Of a stretch of 64,000 nucleotides of DNA, positions 25,806 to 37,161 are shown piece by piece. Every line of letters begins with the position of its first letter. The stretch's first letter is position 1. The notes under the pieces are model-generated. The model had not been told where the DNA came from. It was given only the letters and a program-made list of their open reading frames with translations, and ran no database searches. Source of the DNA: Pyronema omphalodes (Eukaryota > Ascomycota > Pezizomycetes > Pezizales > Pyronemataceae). A program made the translations under genes and the position numbers. The DNA is taken from the NCBI GenBank assembly GCA_024516155.1, contig JAJJXM010000011.1, positions 124,001 to 188,000 of the forward strand, read 5' to 3'.

Positions 25806-26921
25806 CTATGCCCAAAGCCCAAAGAAACCTCTCTTCTTCATCGCCGGAATCATACTCAAAGAATCCCTAATAGTCTGAATGTATCCTGTATTCAACACGG
25901 CCTCTGAAGCATCCCAAAGCGACACTCCTCCAAAGCTTGAAAACCGTGCCAGATCAGCCACGATATTCGCAGCCATGGCCTTGGAGACATATCCACCATT
26001 AGGGGCTACCTTGCTACTGGCAGGTAGTCCCATAAATATCTTCATGGAAGGGTTCTTGGCGTTCGATTTGACCCAAGAGTCCCACATCCCAAAGTTAAAC
26101 ACAGTGTTGGTTCCCTGAAAACCTCCTGCACCTGTCCACATATCTGCCGAACATCCGGGGTTATTGTAAAACTGCACGAAAATAGCATCGAACGCCACTT
26201 TTGAGAGCGCAGTCGTAAGATGTGCATCGGGTATTGGGCATTGAGGTGCAGCAGTTAGGTAATAACGCTTGCTAGTGTCTGCAGCTGCAAGCTTCTGAAT
26301 TCTGTATGCGAACTTTTCGTAGTATAAAGCAGGGAGCTTCTCGATATCCAAATCAAAGCCATCAACCACGGCACCTCCAAACGGGCGATAGTAGCTCCAC
26401 CCACGACCGAAGGCGTTCCAAATCGTATAAGCGAAGGCATCGGCTTCTTCAGCTGAGGAGAACCCGGTGTAGGTGGAAGTTCCTCCACCGAGAGAGATCA
26501 AGATCTTTTTACCAAGGGCTTGACAGGCTATTATATCAGATGCGATGGTAGGACACCATAGAAGGTCGGTTCCGGGAAAAAATTTGTAGCCGGTGCAGGA
26601 GTTGGCAAAGTTTACGACGGGCTGACCACCGGTACTATTCCAAGTGTTGACGAAACCGATAGAGATGAGGTCGACATTTGTATCTGGCGCAAACATCTCA
26701 TCAGTACATTTTAGAAGAGTCTCCATGATTAATTACTCACCCTGACAGTATGTCAATAAGTCTTTCTGTTGCTTCTCAGCGGTACTGTCGTAGGAACCAT
26801 GGGCATTCTGACCCCAGTAAACGACAAGATTGTTGCGCTGATTCAAGTCGAAGGTTGCATTGACTGCAGTGACTGCAAATGCAGTAACGGACAAAGCGAG
26901 TGACGCAAGAGTGAATTTCAT
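25806..26921 (-). CDS. Secreted GH18 chitinase, class III type
   Basis: Glycoside hydrolase family 18 endochitinase that cleaves beta-1,4-GlcNAc chains with substrate assistance. Two exons (26921-26741 and 26683-25806) total 1059 nt and encode 352 residues. The donor is GTGAGT; the acceptor at 26684 rather than two nearer AGs is the one that keeps frame and yields the family sequence TYCQDTNVDLISIGFVN. A signal peptide spans about residues 1-22 (MKFTLASLALSVTAFAVTAV). NLVVYWGQNAHGSY is the first barrel strand, KILISLGGG the second signature (about 119-128), and VDGFDLDIE carries the complete DxxDxDxE site with Asp171, Asp173 and catalytic Glu175. There is no chitin-binding module or GPI signal, so it is a compact catalytic-domain enzyme. 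It could act in wall remodelling or on external chitin. Confidence 0.93.
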
Positions 26922-28274
26922 TGTAAATAGAGAAAGAAAATAACCGGTTTTGCCAACGAAACCGAAGAAAGCAGTAAAACTTCTTTAGGGAATGAAATGA
27001 GCGTAAGCTGAAAGTCTGTTAAACTGGGGGCTGCTGATTCGATTTACAGAGGAATCAACCATGATTTATGAACTTGCTTCGTCGGAGAATTGCATCGTTG
27101 GTATCTGCCAAAGATGGGGTTGCGGGAATTAGGACCTTCCACCCAAGACAAAATCTTCCGCTATTGAAACAGCTTCATCCTAGACCAGCATTCGAAATGA
27201 TTTTTGCCTACAGTACAGGCCCTATGCTTTTCACGCGTGAATGATCACCGTGACTCTTCATAGGCATTTTCCCGGCTTAGCAACGATTATTAGAACTATC
27301 ATCAGGCATCAGTTACAATTGCCTTCCAAATAGACTTCTAACAATAACTCGAAAGAGATTAGATCAGGCACATTTTTTGCTCGGTTAAGCAGGTTCGCTA
27401 GAACTAAATTAAACTTATAGTGAGTCATGGGCGCCAGAGCTGCGCCTAAGAAATGGGTTACTGTTAAATGAAGTCGAGGGATCCACTGTGAGGCATCAAG
27501 AGGATTCTTACCGTCCTCCCCTCACTTGGCATTATCTTCATGGGTCTGACAGCTTCTTGCTGAATCTGAAGTCGATTATGATTGGTTGAAAACCATTATT
27601 ATCGATTAACTACTGGCTTCCGATGACCCGACTTCGTATTCTTGTAGCACATATTTTTGAGGGGAATGCGAGAGCGGATACTGTTGTTTCTGTTGGATAA
27701 TTGGCTATACTCTAAGCAAGCCTGGGGCATCTCGAATAATTATGCGGGGCGGGTTCTTGCTGGATCTGATATCAATTGGTTGTGGATACTGGTGCCTAAT
27801 TCCTCGAACCATTTCAGATTTCGGGTAAGCCGAGGCTTGATGACAGAATTTTTCATTTGGATAAAAGCCATCTGTTGGCATCGTTTATAATTCGGTTAGT
27901 AGGCTGACACATTCACCGGGCCCTGCGGAATTCGGGTAGTAGATTCTCCCCTGTACCCAGCGAAATGATAAGGACGAACGCGATGTGTCATGACGCGATC
28001 AGACCACGCGTAAAGCGGAGTTACTGACGCGAAAATAACGCGCGGGGGCGCGTTCTTAGCACGAGACCACGCGTAAAGTGGCTTTAGAAGCACATCATAG
28101 CGCGATTCAAACCGCAGCCTAGCACGTGGGATAACATTGTCACACGTCTGCTCCACATAGTACGTGGAACATACTCCGCATCGCGTAACCACTTCACCCC
28201 GGACTCCTCCCCGTACTGTACGCTATCAACTCTACCATCCTCTCTCACCTCCTCTCAGCGTGATATCCACCCAG
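26922..28274. other. Intergenic region between divergent chitinase and F-box genes
   Basis: No supportable gene. The right part (28000-28081) holds a direct repeat with MCB-like sites, described separately. A single copy of the GGGGCAT...GAATAA motif seen at the ends of the 24.4-kb element lies at 27724-27744. Confidence 0.5.
28000..28081 (+). promoter_or_regulatory. Duplicated MCB-like (ACGCGT) sites upstream of the F-box gene
   Basis: Two 19-bp direct repeats differing at two positions, AGACCACGCGTAAAGcGG and AGACCACGCGTAAAGtGG (28000-28018 and 28063-28081), each contain ACGCGT (28006-28011 and 28069-28074). Between them lies ACGCGAAA (28027-28034). ACGCGT and ACGCGAAA are the MluI-cell-cycle-box type sites bound by MBF in yeasts. 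They lie about 200-270 bp upstream of the F-box/ankyrin ATG. Control by an MBF-like factor is inference. Confidence 0.45.
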
Positions 28275-29192
28275 ATGCATCTTCCAGCCGAAATTTTTAT
28301 CCAAATCGCCGAAGCATTCGATGAGGATGGAATCGGAACTCTAGCCTCTCTCTGTATCACTTGCCACCAGCTCCATGAACTGCTAGACCCGATCCTCTAT
28401 AAACTTGCCGCAAGATCAATTGTCGGTGGTCATTTGGCTTGGGACCTGATTCGCAATGACCGCATTTCTACCCTTCAGAAGCTTCTCAATAACGGCTTCG
28501 ATATCAACGGACTATGCTCCACTCGCTTGATGAATACACCATTTCTTCCGTTGATACACCACGCCATCAAAAACAGAAAAGTAGAGATTGTTAAACTACT
28601 TCTTAAGCGCGGTGTGGAAGCTAGCAATCCGAATTTGCTGGTAACAGCGCAATCTTCCACTCACCATCATCCAGAAACAGGAAGAGAGCTTTGTCAGATT
28701 CTTTTGCAGCATGGTACTTTCGATCCGGATGCTTTACATATATCTCTTGAAAAGGCAGTTGATTCAGGAGATCATGAGATAGTAAGAATGCATTTGGCTG
28801 CAGGCGCGGACGTACATAGGAGGTTCAACGAAATCCGGATGAGATTAACTCAGGAACTTACTTTTTTACACAAGGCGGCTATGCTGGCAAATCTTGAAGT
28901 TTGTCGAGTGTTAATTGAGTATGGTGCGGATATCTCGTTGAGAATTCCAATTCGACATGACTTTATCGCATTAAGAACGCCCTTTCAGCCTGGTATTCAA
29001 AGAGGTGTTGAGATGTGGACTGCGGGTGAAATGTTTGAGTGGTATTGTGGAGACACAGGCCCGGAGATGTATCGGGTCCCACTAATGTCAATCCTTACTG
29101 TTTTTGATCCCTTGCCTTTTTATAAACTGTTATTTCCAAAGCCCAGTAAACATAAGTTCTTTGCTGAGGTTAATCCGTGGGCCACCGAATAA
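28275..29192 (+). CDS. F-box-like and ankyrin-repeat protein
   Basis: Intronless frame of 305 residues from ATG 28275 (ACCCAGATGC). The frame is open further upstream only by way of a GTG. Residues 1-45 (HLPAEIFIQIAEAF ... ASLCITCHQLHELLDPILY) match the fungal F-box pattern, which binds Skp1 in SCF ubiquitin ligases. Ankyrin-like helix pairs follow: ISTLQKLLNNGFDIN (about 75-90), FLPLIHHAIKNRKVEIVKLLLKRGVEAS, SLEKAVDSGDHEIVRMHLAAGADVH and TFLHKAAMLANLEVCRVLIEYGADIS. The last about 80 residues show no known fold. Families like this are large and variable in ascomycetes; the usual guess is a substrate receptor for protein turnover. The partner is unknown. MCB-like sites upstream hint at G1/S expression. 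Confidence 0.8.
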   Translation: MHLPAEIFIQIAEAFDEDGIGTLASLCITCHQLHELLDPILYKLAARSIVGGHLAWDLIRNDRISTLQKLLNNGFDINGLCSTRLMNTPFLPLIHHAIKNRKVEIVKLLLKRGVEASNPNLLVTAQSSTHHHPETGRELCQILLQHGTFDPDALHISLEKAVDSGDHEIVRMHLAAGADVHRRFNEIRMRLTQELTFLHKAAMLANLEVCRVLIEYGADISLRIPIRHDFIALRTPFQPGIQRGVEMWTAGEMFEWYCGDTGPEMYRVPLMSILTVFDPLPFYKLLFPKPSKHKFFAEVNPWATE

Positions 29193-29500
29193 TTATTTCA
29201 TCTTTTGTTTCACATGTAGCATCTAGTTCTTATTTGTAATACTCTATTCGGTTCTTTCTTTGTATTAGGTTACAGATAGATATTTCAGGATGTCGGATGG
29301 GGGTTTCACTCTAAAGATATATTTACAGAAAAACAATTCGTTATTAAAATTAGACATTAACACAACGATCATACAATGTGAACAGAAACCCCGATTATTA
29401 TAACACCATAGCCCAAACCCCCTTCAACTCCGCTATAAACCTGCCAGAAAACCAACCACTCAACGCCTCCACAAACATTAATCAACCAGCCGGGAACCAA

Positions 29501-30954
29501 TTACTTACTCGCAGACGCAGCATCTGTATACTCCACCGTGTACTCGACATTCTTCACAACCTCTCCAGCCCCCGGGCTCAACTGTGCCGGAGATGGCGGA
29601 CCATTTATCAAGTCCTGGCTATCGTTCCCAAGACTCATCAATGCCATAGCGCGTTGTCTTTCCCTTCTTTCCTGCTTCCGATCTTTCATCGAAACTGAAA
29701 AAATGACAGTAGTGGTATATCCGTGTGTGATATTCCCTGCATCATCATACACATGTGGTGTTAACACATTCTTATTTGACACAGTTGAGATGCGCTTGCT
29801 GAACCGGCCGGTTTCCGGATCAAAGCTGGGTTCTTCGACCGCACTCTGCCTAAACAGCGGACGAAGTGCGGGAATGGCGGCACATACTAAACCCATGTTG
29901 ACTTCGATGCAGGTACAGAGTTCTGCGGGTGCCCAGTACCTATCGTTGTTATTAACATCTGTGTCAATGTCATAGGGGAGTACCTCTGAAGCTTACCAAC
30001 TGAAATCTAAATTGTTCAAGGAAATGGCATTAGTAATCTGCCTAGCGATGGTACAGAAGATTGTGAGTGCTCCAACAGAGAATACGACAATTAGTCCCTT
30101 CTTCTTTCTCTTTGAGATTTGGAGGTCTCGAAGAACCGGTATTGGTAGAATGGCCAACATCATATCAGTCAGAATATGAAATCCGGCGTTAAAGTAATTA
30201 AAATCCACTATCTTGATGCACCCCAATGGGAAAGTTGGTTTCCAAATGAGTTCAACAGGATTGCACATAAATGCAGTTACTATGACTGAACAGATTGTGT
30301 GCATAAAGACGATGGCACCAATCCATTGTAGAATAACGCGCTGACGGGGAAGACTGACGAGTCGGTGGTAGAGGGCGATAATACTGCATTTAATGGAACC
30401 CACTGCGGCGAAGTAGAAGATTTGACTGATCCATGCCAACTTGCGGGTCTCCAGGAAATGGTCGATGGGAATGTTTTCGACGTGCTTTCCGATGCCGAAA
30501 CGCCACATCATTGGTACTGTGACTATGATGGCGATGGACATGAACTAATTCCATCAGTAACCAGTTCGGAAAACATGAGAAAAAAGACCAGAGAACTTAC
30601 GGCAGCAAAGATGAAAAAAAAGTCATCCATGCCAAATGTTCCGATCAAGAAATAACGAGTGTAAATCCTTCATTGATCTGGTTAGCATAGGCACTTCCTA
30701 ATGGGCTTTATTTAGCGATAGATAACATACCTTAAGGAAACAAACAACATAGCCACACCAAAAGAAACATAGCACCCAGCCTCCATAGCAGACAATCGGG
30801 GTGCATCTTCATGCCGTGGTGGTTGTAAACCAGCGAGTGCACCCTGCTCTGGGGGCTTAACTAGGTCATTTACTGTCAAGGTAGTAGGATCAGCCTTGTT
30901 AACCGGAGCTTCGGTTATGGGAGCAGAAAAATCAATGTCGCTAGCGGACGTCAT
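29501..30954 (-). CDS. Rhodopsin-domain (PTH11-like) seven-helix membrane protein
   Basis: Second fungal rhodopsin-domain protein in the window. Four exons (30954-30731, 30667-30601, 30544-29997, 29939-29501) total 1278 nt and encode 425 residues. The joins give SLRIYTRYFLIGTFGMDDFFFIFAAFMSIAI and NLDFSWYWAPAELCTCIEVNMG, both close to family consensus. A hydrophilic N-terminus of about 55 residues precedes the first helix. Typical features include the RxYTR...xDD segment, FxNPVxLxW-like CNPVELIWKP, ILTDMMLAILPIPVLRDLQIS and the last helix ending AAIPALRPLF. The cytosolic tail (about 150 residues) is Ser/Lys-rich. It is better conserved than the copy at 8.6-10.1 kb. Possible receptor for surface or nutrient cues; no ligand can be deduced. 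Confidence 0.87.
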
Positions 30955-33171
30955 AATCCCAGGAAAATTGCGAGTTGGGTATTGAGAAGAAGCGTGATGC
31001 CAATAAGAAGCTTAAAGTGCTGCTATCAACGGTGGAGGACGTTTGGTATTTGTATGCACGCACTGTCCCACAATGAAGGGCTATTTTCGAAGAACCCATG
31101 ATTTTCTTGATAATCTGTTATCTGGAGATCATATTTCAGCGCTTTGGCACGCTGAGACAGGCTCAAAAGGATTCACTTGAGATCTTCGATTATTAATTAG
31201 TATGGTATTCTCTTATTCCTAACTGTGCGTATATACTAGGTATTTATGAAAGATTTTTGGATCTAGCGTTGAATAAATCATTGCTGATCTGATGATTGTT
31301 TTCGGTTTTGCAGATGTCATCAATCTGCATATTTGAAGAGATCTGTATTCTGAATAATCAAGTCAATCCATCACAGCATTACAGGTTCAAAAGAAAAAAG
31401 AGTAATATCAATATTCTGTCAATTTTGGACAAGTTGGATCACTAATGACGGACCACAGTGTGAGCGAGGTCTTTTTTTCCTTTTTTGCCCACAGATTACC
31501 GCTTAATTTGAAAGATACCAAAGCAATTTCCAGGAAGTAACCGCGCCGCATGTTTAGAACCAGTCTGGGGATGAGACATCAGGTGAAGTTTATGCCCAGA
31601 TGTAAGACAGTTATAAAGTGCCAAAGCGTGGAAGACATGTGCGAGACCACAATTGTCTGCATGGAACTTTTGTTCCTGCAGTCAATGAGCTTACTGGAAG
31701 TAATTTATTCAGTGCAAAGATAAAGCCTTGCACGAGTGATAGTAATCGCACCGTTGAAGATTCGGACGAAAATGTGATGAAGAGAGGCACCTGGCAAATA
31801 GATATTGCTGAGCACCGGAAGGTGAGACATGATGTCTCTGCCGCGCAGAACATTCTGGCCCACCACAAAAACACGCACAGATCATTTAAAGTTTTCCTCC
31901 GAGCGTAGATCCAAGGCGAGGATTCGTCAGTTATGTGCTCATTCTCTCCAGTCTCTGCGTTCGTAATGAGCCATAGGGTTTCGAAAACAATTCTCCGAGG
32001 TAACTCAAGGCAACGCGAACCACAGACATGAACTAAAATAGGAAAGATCCTACGGTGCACATGGCAATATTATTCGGTGCTTACTGCTTAGATTGAAAAA
32101 AACATACGACGATGTTTTGGGATCTGTCCTCAAATATTGCATTTCTGTCCTTCCCAGCTCCGAAATTCTCGGGATCCGAGCAATTGTGCTTTTAGGAATT
32201 GGGTAAGTGTCAGCTGGAGCTTCTCTGGATTAGAAACATCGTACGACGACGACGTATAAAACTCTTGGGTTTTAAGAGTTCCGTGGAAATCTCTGTCGGT
32301 CCAATTGTGAACTGCCCGACCACGAGTCTCCGGCAAAGGGCTGTTGGTGCATGGAATACGAGAGTCTTCTGATAACGAGCGGGTCTTTACACTCCGGAAC
32401 GTCTGGATTTATGGCCAAATTGATCAGGATTGCCGAAGCTTGGGTCATGTTTACGCGAGAGTGGTGGAGCTTGGTGCAGAGCGCGCGCTCAGTGGCAAGA
32501 GCTCCGTGCCGAGTTATGCGCTGTTAGCTTTGCACGGATCACGTGGTACTCGTCAAAACTGTAATCTTCTCAGGCACTATTATGCCCTAGTTTAAACTTC
32601 TACTCATGTAGCATTCTCTTCGTGCTGGAGAGAAAGCTATGCTGATCGGCCATATGATTTTCGTGGTGATTTGACTTATCGATAGTGGCCCCAATCAAAG
32701 ATAAGACATAGATGTGCCTAGACAGGTCACATTAATGCCACTATGCTGCCGTTTCTCCACACTTTATAATTGATCGATTGATTGATATTCATAAACATTT
32801 CCCAAAGTACAAACCTATTATCTAGACTGTGCGATTTAGGTGTCGGCAAAATTATCGATAGAGGTACTGTGGGGCAAGAACTTCCATGTATATACAGTAC
32901 GTTCAATGGATTAAACTCCTGATCACCATCAATGACATAAAATTTCATCTCATCCTCCATCATTGCGCGCTCCTATCATAGACACAGCCGAATACGTATC
33001 CTTCGTAAATATCAGTCTAATCCAACTGTTGACACAAAGCTATGTACATTTCCCTGTCCCCGGTGTCATCGCCGCATGGCATCTCCACTCCAAATCTCAA
33101 AGCCAAAAACACAACCCACAAAAACGCCTGTAACAAAACCCAGAAAAACAAGAGTGTTAACCAACTAAAAA
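30955..33171. other. Intergenic region without recognisable genes
   Basis: About 2.2 kb. Short opposing open frames near 31.6-32.6 kb begin at GTG or lack conserved motifs. The right end is the 3' side of the quinate-pathway fusion gene. I see no repeats or RNA genes. Confidence 0.5.
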
Positions 33172-36100
33172 CTAGAAAAGACCCCGTCCACTGGCCATTC
33201 TCACAAAATCAAACGGTACTCTCTGTCCTACCAACACATCAAGAGCCTTTACCGTTGTCCTCGCTGCAATATCTGCAATTCCATAAGTCTTCCATCCACT
33301 TGCAGCTGCAACTCCCAAAGGATCTCCCCTCTTGGGTCCGTTGGCAAGATCCACAAAGACCTTCCCAAAAACACCGGTCGCTGCCTGGGGGTGGTTATCA
33401 ATCAACTTCAACAGCGGATTAATAAGATGCGCCTGCTCCGCCTGTAGCGCCGACACAACTGCGAAGGGATGCGCCAGCTTCTGTACTGATTCAAAGCTGG
33501 AGCACTGTTCCACTCCGGGAATTCCATCTACGCGGAATCCGATGGTGTAGATAGTTCCGCAGCCCAACTTGCGCAACGCCCACATAGCGCTGGAAGCCTC
33601 CTCAAAAGAATTGGAAACTACCAAGACGGGTTGGTTGGAGTAAGCCGAAGGGGTGAAGTCACGAGTCAACATGCTTCGTAGCCCCTTGGCGGTGGAGTTA
33701 TCACCAACAATAACCGACTGAGCGCCAGTAGTGCGAATAAACAACGTATCAACCTGACCAGACTCCTGTGCTTCCTCAGTGAATGAAGTGATCCACGAAG
33801 GTTGACCAGTCAAGGGAGGCTGGATTATGGCACCACCGAAGCTGATCTGCCGGGTTAAGGACTGAATCATGCCTTCTGAGATACGGTCCAAAGAGGCATA
33901 GTTGTGGGGAAGACCCAGTTCGTTAAAGCATTTCTCCCAGAACATGCTTAGGGGAATAGCGCGGGCGGCGCCAATGGTGAAAATGGTTTTCTTGGTAGTT
34001 TGTCCCATGATGGTCAAAGCGGCGTTGATTTCGGCAGCAGAGAGCTGACCGGGTGCAGCGGCCATAGGTAAGAGAGGGTGAGTAGTCGGAGTGAAGAATG
34101 GATTTAGAATGCGAGAAAGCTGACCGACCTGTCCAGCGTTCATGGCGAGGAATGGATGTCCAAAAGAAGCATTGACAGAAGATCTGAAGTATTCCAACTC
34201 ATAATTCTCTGTCAAACTAGTTGCAAATCCAACAATCTTGATAACATCACCATAACTTCGACCAGAGTGGTAGAGGCGCATAGTCTCCCCCGAGCTCCAC
34301 TTCAGATTACCAGCGAGGTCGTGATACGAAGCGATGATTCTCGAATTTCCCTTCTTAGAGGCAAGGTTGCTTCGGATCTCTTCGGGGAGACGAATCTCAA
34401 CATCGATATACTCACAGCCCCACTGCAATCCCTTCTGGAGGAAGTAGTGCGTCACCCGCTCGTCAGAGTTGGGACAACGTCCTCCCTCGGCTTGAGACCG
34501 GAGAGTGAAGATGATAGGTAGTTCTGTGCGCTGACGCAGCCACATAACTTGCTTCGCCACATAGTCGAGTGATGGAACGGGATTGTAAGTTCCTGATCCC
34601 GACCCTTCTCTCAAGAGATCAACCCTGAGCTCTAAAGCATCTGCTCCAACCGTCAGGATATCCAAATTCGGCAGAGCAGTACGAATATCAGGAAAGGTCA
34701 ACGCAATGAAGGTAGATCTAGATTTTCGAAGAATATCCTCATGAGGATTAGTCTGTCCTGTGACGAAGGACAAGAAGCGGGCAAGATCATGACGGAAAAA
34801 CTCGGTCTTGGAGAATAAAAACTCGTAGTCGCAGAGATCCGAGATTGAGGTGGAGCTGTCGTCTAAAGGGCCTTTCTCAATACAGTGCATGTTGATGCTG
34901 ATGTATAGGCTTTTGTCTGCGTTCCTTAACACCGCGGGGGCATTGACAACAGGAACTCCGATGACGGCCGCTTGCACGGTCAGGTCGAAGGTGGCGGCTT
35001 TACCGATGACATCGGAGACCTGTCGAACAACGTGTTCACAGCCGGGTTCGTAGACTATAATCAATGACTTCGAGGCGTCTGTTTTATCGCCGGTAGTCTG
35101 AGGAGTCAAAGCCGAAGTAACCTTAACCGCCAGATTCCTTCTCTCATGGTGAATTGACATTCTGATAGGTGCATTAATAGAAGCAAAATGTTCATATCCA
35201 TTGATTCTCTGCACAATTTCAAAGAAAAACCGATCCCGGAATTGTTCGGTAGAGATCTGCAAAAATTCTCCTTTATCATCCCGATCGTACATGATGTTAT
35301 AAGCCTTCATCTTTGCGACGAAGTCGGCAGATAAATCAAATCGCACTTGGAGATCATCGTAGTAATTCTGAGGAACCCTTAGGAATCGGTCTTGCGAGGA
35401 AAGTTTGCGTAATGAGGCCACAGTCTCGAAAATATCGGATGTCTCGAAGGCGATGTGGTGGACAACAGATCCCGCGGCTTCCCGGACGAGACGCCCGATT
35501 GAGGTATCTTTTTCATCTGAAACATTGAGGGGAAACCTCAGTGTATGGTTAGGAGAAACCATAGCACGAGACTTGGTTAATCCATAAGGATCTTGCAGCT
35601 CAACCACCTGCTGTGGCATCATGCCGAATACCGCTTTATAGAACAGAACAAAACGGTCCATAGACAAGCGGTCAAGAGCCTGCGCAATATGGTCGACGTT
35701 CTTATAGGTAACATTTGGTGATGGAGTCTGTAACCACTCTTCCTGGAAGATGAAATCTTTCTTCCAGAATTCATCGGAATCGACTAGGTAGATCAAAGTG
35801 TCATCAGGAGCCTGGATGGCGATGACTCTTTCTTCACCCTCTCCTAACTTTGCAGGGGGGACTACAGGGCAGCCAAGGTATGCTGCACGGTCGATTGTGG
35901 CTTGGATGTCTTTCACTCTCACAGCGATGGCGCAGACAGAGGTGTCATGGAGGAGAAGGAAGGCTGAAGCGAAGGATTCCGGTTCGGCATTGAGAATGAA
36001 GGAGACTCCGCCTGAGAGGAGTTAGTGATGGGTTATGCGGGGGAGGATATTAGGGGCTTACCTTGACGGTAAACTGAGACGTTTTTGGATCTATGGCGAC

Positions 36101-37161
36101 CAACTTTCTTGAGGCCCATGTCGAGGAAGAAAGCTTCGAGATGAGCGAAGCGCGCTTCGTCGACGGCGAACTCGACATATTCGATACGCTCAACCTCGGG
36201 TAAAGGTGGTAGAATGGAGCCTTTGTAGAGTTCAGCTTGTAGGTATAATAAACTCCGGAATCCGTCTTGTGCAATTCTCTTTGCCGGGGCGGCACGGAAT
36301 TCGTCGTTGAAGACCTCCAGGGATAATGGGCCAGTGTAGCCGGTCTCGATTAACTTCTCCATGAAGGGGATTATGGGGAATGAGCCTTGTAGGGGATAAT
36401 TCCTATGATGTCTGGAGTAGCTGAGATGGTCCATTTTCAAAATTGGGGCATCTGCAAGCTGGATAAAAAATATCTTTTCGGCGGGGACCTGAGCGATTGG
36501 GTTGATATCACCCTGACGGGAGAAAATGTGAAAGGTATCGAAACATATTCCGAGATTTGGATGATCAACTTCTTTCACCAATTCCCAGGAATATTCCCAA
36601 GTGTAAACGTGCTGTCCCCATGCCAACGCCTCGTATGCTATGCGCTTGTTGTACCTGGCAGCTAACTCTGCCGCAGCGCGTAGGTCCGCCACAATTTTCG
36701 TTCTGTCGCCAACCTGTGCATGTCAGAACCTGTACCGAGCTCCGTCTTCCATTCACCTCTAGGAGCAAACCAGCCAGCCAACTTACAGAATTCGGCGAGC
36801 AATTAGAACACAACAAAATCAAATCAGTATGTAGCTCATCCATCCACTGAAACTTTCTTTCCAGTCTATCCAAGCTTCTTTTCAATTCCTCATCGTTGGG
36901 TGCACCTTCCAAATCTCGAAAAGGTTGGTACATCTCAATCTTTAATCCAAGCTCTTGACACACATTGTAAACATCTTGACGTGTCCCAGGATAGTGTAAC
37001 AAGTCGTTCTCGAAGATTTCAACCCCGTCGAATCCGGCCTCGGAAATCGCTGTTAACTTGTCAAGTAAATGTCCAGATACGCAGACGGTTGCGATCGAGG
37101 TTCGGTGAGGAAGTAATGGCTTCTTGGTTGCTGGCCCGGCGGCTTTCGTGGTCAGGTTCAT
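33172..37161 (-). CDS. Fusion protein: 3-dehydroshikimate dehydratase + HPPD-like + type I 3-dehydroquinase + pseudo-shikimate dehydrogenase
   Basis: Three exons (37161-36787, 36713-36062, 36011-33172) sum to 3867 nt, 1288 residues, one uninterrupted frame. Residues about 20-300 are a TIM-barrel 3-dehydroshikimate dehydratase of bacterial QuiC1 type, with candidate metal ligands Glu153 (YEALAWG), Asp184/His187 (CFDTFH), Gln210 (IQLAD) and Glu258 (SLEVFND). About 300-630 is a VOC/HPPD-like module; the three iron-ligand positions look kept (His450, His528, Glu607 in FFFEIVQR). About 720-1010 resembles the AROM end: a short shikimate-kinase-like remnant, then a type I dehydroquinase with Glu881, His906 (ASYHD) and Schiff-base Lys934 (GDVIKIVGFA). 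About 1018-1288 is shikimate-dehydrogenase-like without its catalytic residues. Predicted cytosolic steps: 3-dehydroquinate to 3-dehydroshikimate to protocatechuate. The HPPD reaction is unknown. It sits beside a quinate-permease-like gene. Confidence 0.9.

Noticed and set aside
31611..32060. Minus-strand frame of 149 codons and an overlapping plus-strand frame
   Set aside because: Both begin at GTG, overlap on opposite strands and show no recognisable motifs.
33172..37161. Reading the fusion as two adjacent genes (dehydratase and AROM-like) mis-joined
   Set aside because: The third exon alone runs without stop from the middle of the HPPD module through the dehydroquinase to the end, so the fusion does not depend on a doubtful splice.
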